Shown piece after piece: positions 57,244-64,000 of a stretch of 64,000 nucleotides of DNA (the first letter of the stretch is position 1; each line of letters begins with the position of its first letter). A model generated the notes under the pieces. It saw nothing but the letters and a program-made list of their open reading frames with translations. It was not told where the DNA came from and ran no database searches. The position numbers and the translations under genes were made by a program. Source of the stretch: Paenibacillus_E sp964253085 (lineage in GTDB: Bacteria > Bacillota > Bacilli > Paenibacillales > NBRC-103111); contig NZ_CAXUQH020000001.1 in assembly GCF_964253085.1 (NCBI RefSeq), positions 868,001 to 932,000 on the forward strand, read 5' to 3'.

Positions 57244-59211
57244 GTGATCGGACCAGGTGGACCAGGGGGAATGGGGCGGCTTTCCGACCGGAATCGTCCA
57301 AAGGCTAAGTTGAAGGATGTATCGGTACGAAGGATTTTGTTATTGTTCAAAAGGTATTGGGGACAGCTCTTGGTGATTATCGGCTTGGCGCTGCTTGCGG
57401 CAGTGATGGGGTTGATCCCGCCTCTAGTCATGAAGGAAATTATTGATACAGCAATTCCGCAGGGGCGTGTTCAGCTATTATCTGTGATGGCGCTACTGTT
57501 AATCGTGTTGCCTGTCTTGAGTGGCGTAGTTGGCGTATGGCAGAACCATCTCAATACCAAAGTAACCCAAGGGGTTATACGGGATTTGGGGCAGTCGTTG
57601 TTTCACAATTTGCAGCGGCAGTCGATGTCGTTCTTCACGGACGCGCGATCTGGCGAAATTGTTCAGCGTATCACAGGTGATGTGCAGTCTGTACAAAGTG
57701 TGGTTACATCTATTGTCGTCTCTTCGATCACGCAAATTGTCATTGTTTTCACAACAATAGGTATATTGTTTGCGTTAGATTGGAAGTTGGCGATCATATC
57801 GGTGCTTATCCTGCCACTTTTCGTACTGCCTGTGAAAAAAGTATCCAAGCTGCGGAAAGACTTACGGATTGAAACGCAAAAGGTGCGTTCCGACATCACC
57901 TCGCAGCTGAATGAGAATTTCGGCATTTCGGGTGCGTTGTTGACGCGGATTTTTGGCAGAGAGAAGCAGCAAGAGCAAGAATTCACAACGATGAATCAAA
58001 AGGTGATGGATCTCGAGCTGCGGCTCAATCTTGTTGGCCGTTGGTTCGGAATGGCAACGAGCACGTTAGGGCCGTTAGGCACGGCTATTATTTATATTTA
58101 TGGCGGTTACTCCGTCATTCATGGTGATATGACTTTAGGCTCGATCGTCGCGTTTACGGCGTATTTGGGACGGTTGTATATGCCTGTAGGGACACTGCTG
58201 AATCTACATGTCGAGGTAGCGACAGCGCTTGGGGTATTCCAGCGGATTTTTGAGTATCAGGACATGGTGCCTGATGTCATGGATGCTGAGGGCGCGCGCC
58301 AGCTAGGGCCTGTGGCGGGGCATGTGAGATATAAGCAGGTGTCTTTTGCTTATAAGGTTGGGGAGCAAAGCAGAATGAGGGAGAAAGGGAAGCTGGTGGA
58401 GCGAGGCGAGGGAGCTGAGAGAGGGAAGCTAGCGGACCGAGGCGTAGGAGCTGAGATAGGGAGGCTGGCGGACCGAGGCGGGGAAAGGGAGAAGGTGCAG
58501 TATGCGCTGCGCGACATCACCTTCGAGGCACAGCCAGGTGAGATGGTCGCGCTTGTTGGGCCTAGCGGCGCCGGAAAGTCGACGCTGATCGGGATGATCG
58601 CGCGGCTGTACGATCCGACAGCCGGTGTTGTTGAGGTCGACGGCGTGAACGTCCGCGACGTGGAGTTAGCGTCGCTGCGCGCGCAGATCGCGTATGTGAC
58701 GCAGGAGTCTTTTCTGTTCCACGCGACGATTGGCGACAACCTGCGCTTCGCGCGGGAGGACGCTACGCGTGAGGAGATGGAGGCCGCTTGTCGGCAGGCC
58801 TACATCCACGATTTCATCGTGTCGCTCCCCGAAGGGTACGACACGATGGTCGGAGAGCGCGGCCACCGGCTCTCCGGTGGCGAGCGCCAGCGGATCGCGA
58901 TTGCTCGCGCGATCCTGAAGCGCCCGCGCATTCTCATCCTCGATGAGGCGACGTCGCACTTGGACTCGGAATCCGAGTCCTATGTGCAGGCAGCGCTCGA
59001 GGAGCTGATGCAAGGGCGCACGACGCTCGTGATCGCGCACCGGCTCTCCACGGTGCTGGCCGCCGATCACATTCTGGTGATCGAAGCGGGGAGCGTCGTG
59101 GAGCGGGGCACGCATAGCGAGCTGCTCGCACTGGAAGGGCTGTACGCGCGGCTGTACAGCACGCAGTTCGCGAAGGCTACCGCTGAGGCAGCGAAGGGCG
59201 GCTTAGCGTAG
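57244..59211 (+). CDS. ABC transporter (permease and ATPase fused), MsbA/multidrug type
   Basis: The 655-residue homodimeric exporter has six membrane helices (about 25-330) and an ATPase domain with Walker A GPSGAGKST (439-447), Q-loop, signature LSGGERQR and Walker B ILILDEATSHLD. At residues 382-413 sits an unusual charged repeat (GKLVERGEGAER, GKLADRGVGAEI, GRLADRGG). The start is GTG. The 3' third is much richer in G+C than the 5' part. Exported substrate unknown. Confidence 0.92.
   Translation: MIGPGGPGGMGRLSDRNRPKAKLKDVSVRRILLLFKRYWGQLLVIIGLALLAAVMGLIPPLVMKEIIDTAIPQGRVQLLSVMALLLIVLPVLSGVVGVWQNHLNTKVTQGVIRDLGQSLFHNLQRQSMSFFTDARSGEIVQRITGDVQSVQSVVTSIVVSSITQIVIVFTTIGILFALDWKLAIISVLILPLFVLPVKKVSKLRKDLRIETQKVRSDITSQLNENFGISGALLTRIFGREKQQEQEFTTMNQKVMDLELRLNLVGRWFGMATSTLGPLGTAIIYIYGGYSVIHGDMTLGSIVAFTAYLGRLYMPVGTLLNLHVEVATALGVFQRIFEYQDMVPDVMDAEGARQLGPVAGHVRYKQVSFAYKVGEQSRMREKGKLVERGEGAERGKLADRGVGAEIGRLADRGGEREKVQYALRDITFEAQPGEMVALVGPSGAGKSTLIGMIARLYDPTAGVVEVDGVNVRDVELASLRAQIAYVTQESFLFHATIGDNLRFAREDATREEMEAACRQAYIHDFIVSLPEGYDTMVGERGHRLSGGERQRIAIARAILKRPRILILDEATSHLDSESESYVQAALEELMQGRTTLVIAHRLSTVLAADHILVIEAGSVVERGTHSELLALEGLYARLYSTQFAKATAEAAKGGLA
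58387..58483. repeat. 36-bp in-gene repeat, about 2.7 units
   Basis: Units at 58387-58422, 58423-58458 and a partial one at 58459-58483 start GGGAAGCT/GGGAGGCT and encode 12-residue repeats in frame, just before the conserved core of the ATPase domain. Confidence 0.85.
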
Positions 59212-59221
59212 CCGCGGAAAC

Positions 59222-59432
59222 GCGGGCAATAAGGCCCGAAAAGGGCCTTACTGCAGGGCGAGATGCCCTCGGCGTAACAAATAGCTCCCCAAAAGGGCGT
59301 TAAAAGCGAGCATCGCCCACTGCATGGGCGGAAATGCGAGCAATAAGGCCCGAAAAGGGCCTTATTGCAGGGCGAGACGCCCTCGGCGCAGCAAATAGCG
59401 CCCGAAAAGGGCGCTAAAAGCGAGCATCGCCC
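59222..59432. repeat. 114-bp tandem repeat, two copies, each with three hairpins
   Basis: Copies at about 59222-59318 and 59336-59432 share the stems TAAGGCCC/GGGCCTTA, GGGC/GCCC and AGCGCCC/GGGCGCT, the first and third with GAAAA loops. The block follows the exporter gene and contains no coding frame. Confidence 0.8.
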
Positions 59433-59465
59433 TTACAGTCAGGTCGCTCACCCGCTGCGACAGAT

Positions 59466-59513
59466 AGAAAGGGATATTCCTCAGGTCAATTGACCTAGGG
59501 AATATCCCTTTCT
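59466..59513. terminator. Long hairpin, probable bidirectional terminator
   Basis: AGAAAGGGATATTCC pairs with GGAATATCCCTTTCT and an inner CAGGTCAATTGACCT stem. It separates the exporter from the convergent membrane protein gene. Confidence 0.78.
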
Positions 59514-59591
59514 CGTTAAGTGCCAAATTTGTTTAAATGGTCAGGTGTGGGGAGAGAAGTAGCTGCCCTTACAAGTAGCCAATTGTTTGCG

Positions 59592-60194
59592 TTACTCCAC
59601 CCGAACATTCGCTTGCGGACTAGAAACCCCAGTGCTGGGAGCTCCATGGCTCCCGATCACGCTAACTTCGCTATCCGCCAATCCTGCCGGATCCAGTTTG
59701 GTTCCTTCGCGCAGTAAGTAGCCGAAAAACAAAACGTAGTACGACACGATGATGAAGAAAACGCCAGCGGTGACGGGATCTTTAGTAAATTGAGAGAAAT
59801 CAGCAGGCGTAAAGGTAGTCGTTGAACCTGTGGAAATGGCAACAGCCGCGTAGCGGTACGCGATGCGACCAAGGAAGAGAACGAGAACGGTGACTTCAAT
59901 CCAGAGATGTGTGCGATAGTACCAGCCATCGCTCCGATGCTCGAAGCGGGTATGGCTAATCGCAGTTCGCCCTAGCAACGCGCCGCCGGCAAGTCCGATC
60001 AAATAGCCGATGAAATGGATGGGATGCACGAAGCCCAAGATGAGAATGATCACTCCGAGCAGGCTAAATAAGGATAGACGAAAGGTGAGTCTGCCACGGG
60101 AAAGCTTTTGAAAGCCAATGGTGCGCTTCGCCCGTCGATAAATAAAAATGCCAAAGATAAGACATGGGATCACATAATGCAAGGAATCCTGCAT
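59592..60194 (-). CDS. Integral membrane protein, CcdC/DUF1453-like
   Basis: The 200-residue product has about five hydrophobic helices (about 7-20, 40-58, 62-80, 100-116, 137-158) and a polar motif near the middle (ISHTRFEHRSDGWYYR). The layout suggests the CcdC/DUF1453 family, but the assignment is not certain. GGAGG precedes the ATG. The C-terminus is Ser/Gly-rich and soluble. Confidence 0.6.
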   Translation of the reverse strand: MQDSLHYVIPCLIFGIFIYRRAKRTIGFQKLSRGRLTFRLSLFSLLGVIILILGFVHPIHFIGYLIGLAGGALLGRTAISHTRFEHRSDGWYYRTHLWIEVTVLVLFLGRIAYRYAAVAISTGSTTTFTPADFSQFTKDPVTAGVFFIIVSYYVLFFGYLLREGTKLDPAGLADSEVSVIGSHGAPSTGVSSPQANVRVE

Positions 60195-60274
60195 GGGGAG
60201 GTACCTCCAAATCTGTCAATATATTTCCTAATTATAGCAAATTTGGACGGCCTTTCGTGAGAAATGTTATTCCG

Positions 60275-60324
60275 TTTACAAAATTGTGTCATACACTTAA
60301 TAGTAGTTCGATAAACTTACTATT
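60275..60324 (+). promoter_or_regulatory. Promoter and hairpin before the Cys-rich gene
   Basis: TTTACA (60275-60280), 17-base spacer, TAATAG (60298-60303). AATAGTA (60299-60305) and TACTATT (60318-60324) form a short inverted repeat at the transcript start. Confidence 0.5.
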
Positions 60325-60358
60325 ACACACTCAAAGTGCCGCAAGGAGTTGACGGTAA

Positions 60359-60655
60359 ATGGCTATGATCACTCATGTTAATGTATGTAACACAGTTAAT
60401 GAAATTTACTGTTGTCTTCGTAATAAAGTTGTGAAGCTGGACGCGCAGCAAAAGGAGCAATTTTGCAAAGGATGTAAGATGTTCGCAGGTGGTGCAGCGG
60501 GCTACGACCGCGGTGTTTCTTGTACGTGGGAGGATTTGCGAACCGTAAGTAATCCGCATGTGGTCCTAGATCCAGCTCAAGAGTTTAAAGATAATCAAAT
60601 TCGCCAAGTGCCGCCCGAGGGTCCGGCCTTATTTGTATATACACCCAGATGGTAA
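60359..60655 (+). CDS. Hypothetical 98-residue cysteine-rich protein
   Basis: No family recognised. Six cysteines (C10, C18, C19, C36, C39, C54), including a CKGC pair, suggest metal binding. The C-terminal part is proline-rich. AAGGAG precedes the ATG. The gene overlaps the HAD phosphatase start by 7 bases, so the two are translationally coupled. Confidence 0.75.
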   Translation: MAMITHVNVCNTVNEIYCCLRNKVVKLDAQQKEQFCKGCKMFAGGAAGYDRGVSCTWEDLRTVSNPHVVLDPAQEFKDNQIRQVPPEGPALFVYTPRW

Positions 60656-61284
60656 AGCACATCTTATTTGATTTTGACGGGACACTTGTCGATTCCAGGG
60701 CGCTCCTGGTTAAGCTTTATAATGAAATGGCTATTCAATATCGTTTCCGTCCCATCCGTGAACAGGACTTGGGTCCGTTACGCTCAATGTCGATTTCCGA
60801 ACGTGTAGATCGCTTAGGGGTGCCTGTGCTCCAAATTCCTAAACTGATGGTGGCAGGGCGGCAGCTGTATCACGAGAACATTCGATCCCTGCAAATCGTA
60901 CCTGGTATGAAAGAGGTGATTGCGAAGCTCGCCACACAAGGGGTTAAGAGCTCGATTCTTTCTTCCAACTCAGAAGCAAATATTCGGCTTTTTTTACGAA
61001 AAAATAAGCTGGAAGGTGCGTTTAAGGAGATCATTTCAGCGAAGCATATTTTCGGCAAACACCACTCGATTCGCAAAGTGATGAAGCAATGGGGAACCAC
61101 GCCTACACGGATGATTTATGTTGGTGATGAATTAAGGGATATTGAGTCCTGTAAGAAGTTAGGTGTGCCAATCGTAGCTGTGACGTGGGGATATGATTCA
61201 CCTCAGCTACTCCACAGTGGAAATCCGGACCATATGGCTAACACGCCTGGGGAGCTGTACCGAACGCTCATGAGCCTAAGTTGA
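60649..61284 (+). CDS. HAD superfamily phosphatase (PpaX/Gph-like)
   Basis: The 211-residue cytosolic phosphatase has motif I DFDGTLVDS (nucleophile D8), motif II SSNSE, a lysine in KVMKQW-type helix and motif III/IV GDELRDIESCKKLG. It resembles pyrophosphatase PpaX or phosphoglycolate phosphatase. It is coupled to a Cys-rich protein upstream. Substrate unknown. Confidence 0.88.
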   Translation: MVKHILFDFDGTLVDSRALLVKLYNEMAIQYRFRPIREQDLGPLRSMSISERVDRLGVPVLQIPKLMVAGRQLYHENIRSLQIVPGMKEVIAKLATQGVKSSILSSNSEANIRLFLRKNKLEGAFKEIISAKHIFGKHHSIRKVMKQWGTTPTRMIYVGDELRDIESCKKLGVPIVAVTWGYDSPQLLHSGNPDHMANTPGELYRTLMSLS

Positions 61285-61439
61285 GGACAGAAGCATAGAT
61301 AGGCAGGAGCCGCCGCAGGAGGACTGGGGGGGCTTTTTATGTTGGCAAAAAGGGTTAATACGCAGAATTAACGGTTATCCTCTCTTTTCAAGTAAAATTA
61401 GAGAAAGGTTGAAGTCTGAGAGTCGATAGGAGTGGTAGT

Positions 61440-61916
61440 ATGCTATTTTATTCAATTGTTCTGGTGATTACTGCAATCGATCAACTGTCTAAGTATTGGA
61501 TACGCTCGGTGATGACGGTTGGTGAATCCATGCCCTTTTATAAAGATTTTATTTCATTTACGTATTATCAAAATAGCGGGGCAGCTGGCAGTTCGCTGCA
61601 GGGATGGGCTCCTATACTCGGTGTTCTAGCCGTTCTTATTGTCGCAGGGATTTGGTGGTACCGTAAAAGAGGCGGCTTTCCTGGGACGTTAAAACAAAGT
61701 GCAGCTGCACTCCTTGTAGGTGGGGCGATTGGTAACGGAATTGAACGGCTTCTATTCGGCAAGGTTACTGATTTCATCGTCATTAACTCCGGGAATGGGA
61801 TTATGAATCTAGCGGATATTGCGATTAATTTGGGTGTTGTACTGTATGTGGTGGACATGCTTTTATCACAGAGAGGCAGATGGAAGAGAAATGGGAAGGA
61901 TCCACAAATTTCCTAG
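61440..61916 (+). CDS. Signal peptidase II (lipoprotein signal peptidase)-like protein
   Basis: The 158-residue four-helix membrane protease cleaves lipoprotein signal peptides. It has DQLSKYW near 15-21, YYQNSGAAGS, GNGIERLLFGKVTDFI and NLADIAIN; the catalytic Asp residues of TDF and NLAD are in place. The usual GNxxDR motif reads GNGIER, an Asp to Glu change. It is likely a second LspA-type gene in this genome. AGGAG precedes the ATG. Confidence 0.88.
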   Translation: MLFYSIVLVITAIDQLSKYWIRSVMTVGESMPFYKDFISFTYYQNSGAAGSSLQGWAPILGVLAVLIVAGIWWYRKRGGFPGTLKQSAAALLVGGAIGNGIERLLFGKVTDFIVINSGNGIMNLADIAINLGVVLYVVDMLLSQRGRWKRNGKDPQIS

Positions 61917-62009
61917 GTATTTAAGCCCTTGAAAGAGGTAATGGTATAGATCTAAAGAACTATTTGTGGTATCCTTCAAGTAGGAATACGTCATTGGAGG
62001 GATGGTCAC

Positions 62010-62345
62010 ATGAAAACGGATCGACAAGTGCTTGTTGATGAGTTTTTTGCGATGATTCGAAAGCTGAACCGCACGGGATCGGATATTATGCATGTGAGGG
62101 AGTTTTTCTGGCGATCGTCTGAAATTCGCGGATTTGTCCCGCCAAATGTTGAGTTTATGACCGTTCTCAAAGCTTATAATGCGGTGCTTTTTCATGAGTT
62201 TCGGAAATCACTAGTGCCTCATACAAGCATGCATATCCTAGCCAATGTTCACATGGAAGCAGGAGATGCACTGGTTAGCTTGGGAATCACAACGTTAGAA
62301 GATCTCGAATTAGCGGTTAAAGGCAGGATATTAACCAGAGCATAA
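62010..62345 (+). CDS. Hypothetical 111-residue protein
   Basis: Not recognised. The product is a soluble, mostly helical protein (DEFFAMIRKLNRTGSDIMHVREFFW, EFMTVLKAYNAVLFHEFRKSL, LEDLELAVKGRIL). GGAGGGA precedes the ATG and a shared terminator follows, so it is likely a real gene. Confidence 0.72.
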   Translation: MKTDRQVLVDEFFAMIRKLNRTGSDIMHVREFFWRSSEIRGFVPPNVEFMTVLKAYNAVLFHEFRKSLVPHTSMHILANVHMEAGDALVSLGITTLEDLELAVKGRILTRA

Positions 62346-62362
62346 AGAGTCGTCATATATGT

Positions 62363-62399
62363 AAAAGCCCAAGCGAAGAAGCATGTCGCTTGGGCTTTA
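62363..62399. terminator. Bidirectional terminator
   Basis: AAAGCCCAAGCGA pairs with TCGCTTGGGCTTT, between convergent genes. Confidence 0.88.
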
Positions 62400-62410
62400 T
62401 TCTTGGTATT

Positions 62411-64000
62411 TCAGTCTTCCTTCTTCTGCTGAAGGGCTGCGAGCAGCTTGTCAGCGAGTGAGTTCCCAACTCCGGTAGAATCGGAGAATTGCTCAATCAG
62501 CTGGCGATTGACTTTGGCTGTAGCCTTGCGACCTCCACCCTTAGACTCGCCGTCGATTTTCTCAACAACATTGCAGGGACGGCATTGAAAATATTTGCCT
62601 GCTTTACCTGTGTGTATTTCCATCTTCTTATGGCACTGTGGGCATCTATGGTTTGTTAATTGCCCGTCAGCTTCACGTTTATACGAGCATTCACGACTGG
62701 AACAAACCAGATAGCGTCCTCGTTTGCCTTTGACTTCCTGAAGGAACTCACCGCAATCGGGGCATTTACTGCCGGTTAAATTATGCGGCTTATACGCTGC
62801 GGAGCTGCGTTTGACTTCATCGACCAGCTCGGCTGCTTTCTTGCGAATGCCGCTGAGAAAAGCTTCCATGCTCCCTTTGCCTTTGGAGATGCGTTCAAGT
62901 TCCTGCTCCCAGCGTGCGGTAAGCTCGGGTGAACGGAGCTCCTCGGAAGCAAGCTCGATGAGCTGTGTGCCCTTGCCAGTAGGGATGAGCAAGGAGCCTT
63001 GACGCTCAATTGTGTCAGAGGACACAAGCTTCTCGATGATATCTGCGCGAGTTGCAGGTGTACCAAGACCGAATTTCTCCATCTGAGATAGCAAGGAAGC
63101 CTCATTATGGCGAGAAGGCGGCTTCGTTTGGCGGCTAACTTGGCGGACGTTGCGAGCGGTAACCGCGTCTTTCTCTGAAGCTTGTGGCAGCAGCTGCCCT
63201 GTATCTTCCTCGGATTCATTGTCTTCCCGATCGGGATCAGTGAAATCGGTGGCGCCGTACACTTCTTTCCAGCCCGCTTGCTTCACGACTTTGCCTGAAG
63301 CGTAAAGCTTCTCTCCGGCAATTTCAATCGTTAGCTTCGTTTCATCGTAGCGGCACGGACCGCTGAATAAAGCTAAGAATCGGCGGAGAATCAGATCATA
63401 GAGTCGACGTTCATCTGCGCTTAGTGTTGCGAGTGAGATGGCTTCACCTGTCGGGATAATGGCATGATGATCGCTTACTTTCGTGTCGTCGACGATTCGT
63501 TTTGTGATCGTCAGTGGCTTCCGGATAAAAGGTGCTGCAAGCGCTGCATATGGGCCAATGGCAGCCCCTTTCAAACGGCCAAGCAGGGTCGGTACCATAT
63601 CGGAGGTCAAATAGCGCGAATCCGTTCGCGGATAGGTGACCAATTTGTATTGCTCATACAGTCGTTGTAGGACATTCGACGTTTGCTTGGCAGAGAACCC
63701 GAATTTACGGTTTGCATCGCGCTGCAGCTCGGTTAAATCATATGCCAGTGGATGAGGAATCTGCTTCTCGGTCTGATTCACCTGCACGATGCGGCCGCTC
63801 TGGCCTTGCAGCTTTGCTTTCAAGCTATCTGCGCGCTCGCGATCCCATATACGCGAGTCGCCGGTTTTCGGGTCTCGCCACTGGGCGCGGAAGGACCCGA
63901 GCTCTGCTTCGATCAACCAATAGTCGACGGACCGGAAATCACGGATTTCCGCCTCACGGTTGATCATCATGGCCAGCGTGGGCGTCTGCACGCGCCCAGC
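62411..64000 (-). CDS. topB: DNA topoisomerase III, N-terminus outside the window
   Basis: The visible C-terminal part (about 529 residues) is a type IA topoisomerase that relaxes or decatenates DNA. It begins in the AGRVQTPTLAM motif close to the active-site region, includes TYPRTDSRYLT and continues through the toroidal domain (PPSRHNEASLLSQMEKFGLGTPATRADII). It ends with two zinc ribbons (CPDC..CSSREC, CPQC..CRPC). The first residues and the active-site tyrosine domain start lie beyond 64000. Confidence 0.93.
   Translation of the reverse strand, partial: AGRVQTPTLAMMINREAEIRDFRSVDYWLIEAELGSFRAQWRDPKTGDSRIWDRERADSLKAKLQGQSGRIVQVNQTEKQIPHPLAYDLTELQRDANRKFGFSAKQTSNVLQRLYEQYKLVTYPRTDSRYLTSDMVPTLLGRLKGAAIGPYAALAAPFIRKPLTITKRIVDDTKVSDHHAIIPTGEAISLATLSADERRLYDLILRRFLALFSGPCRYDETKLTIEIAGEKLYASGKVVKQAGWKEVYGATDFTDPDREDNESEEDTGQLLPQASEKDAVTARNVRQVSRQTKPPSRHNEASLLSQMEKFGLGTPATRADIIEKLVSSDTIERQGSLLIPTGKGTQLIELASEELRSPELTARWEQELERISKGKGSMEAFLSGIRKKAAELVDEVKRSSAAYKPHNLTGSKCPDCGEFLQEVKGKRGRYLVCSSRECSYKREADGQLTNHRCPQCHKKMEIHTGKAGKYFQCRPCNVVEKIDGESKGGGRKATAKVNRQLIEQFSDSTGVGNSLADKLLAALQQKKED

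Noticed and set aside
57663..57986. Minus-strand frame within the ABC exporter
   Set aside because: Opposite to membrane-domain codons of a well-supported gene.
63712..63963. Plus-strand frame opposite topB
   Set aside because: Shadow of the GC-rich topoisomerase coding sequence.

Overview
The window looks like chromosomal DNA of a spore-forming, low-to-moderate GC Firmicute of the family Paenibacillaceae, most likely Paenibacillus or a close relative. The basis is the rRNA sequences, the strong AGGAGG-type ribosome binding sites, frequent GTG and TTG starts, spore-former genes (YyaC- and YwmB-like), several YesM/YesN-type two-component pairs next to sugar ABC transporters, and many rho-independent terminators. 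Only the two edge genes are cut: a chemoreceptor at the left end and topoisomerase III at the right end.

Layout. 1-5.7 kb: the 3' part of a chemoreceptor, a repeat-rich gap, then a three-gene membrane/TelA operon (XpaC-like, a solute-binding/VWA protein, TelA). 5.8-9.7 kb (minus strand): a D-amino-acid catabolic operon (YheO/DauR-like regulator, DSD1-type PLP enzyme, D-aminoacylase, RidA) with an inverted repeat over its predicted promoter. 9.9-16.6 kb: a YesM/YesN pair and a carbohydrate ABC importer. 17-20.4 kb: dienoyl-CoA-reductase-like SDR, GNAT, Cof-type HAD and AlkD-like genes. 20.4-23.6 kb: a siderophore importer behind two Fur-box-like sites. 23.8-27.8 kb: adenosine deaminase, Nudix, a surface protein preceded by a predicted 31-residue membrane peptide, an SDR and MscL. 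28-36.7 kb: a second YesM/YesN pair, a second sugar importer, a GH113-type glycosidase and a LacI regulator, probably one mannan-oligosaccharide locus. 36.7-42.7 kb: HisC, a large hybrid histidine kinase and small genes.

43-48.9 kb is an rrn operon (16S-23S-5S) with two predicted tandem promoters and eight tRNA genes; a second cluster of four tRNA genes lies at 52 kb. Between them are a Fur-type promoter, a DUF1450-like gene and ferritin, then GyrI-like, coiled-coil membrane and AIM24-like genes. 52.7-64 kb is mixed: a CE7-like esterase, a GNAT, a c-di-AMP riboswitch before an NlpC/P60 wall hydrolase, YyaC, an ABC exporter, a membrane protein, a Cys-rich protein coupled to a HAD phosphatase, LspA and TopB.

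Themes. Both sugar importers and the siderophore importer lack an ATPase gene, so they probably borrow shared ATPases. Both sugar operons have a hairpin between the binding-protein and permease genes and a cre-like site just after the -10 box. Intergenic space holds at least five different short repeat families, including a 167-bp MITE-like element and a 114-bp tandem hairpin repeat. I saw no CRISPR array, prophage, transposase gene or classical defence island. The least described items are the TelA/VWA operon, the Fur-linked DUF1450-ferritin pair, the small membrane peptide and the repeat families.
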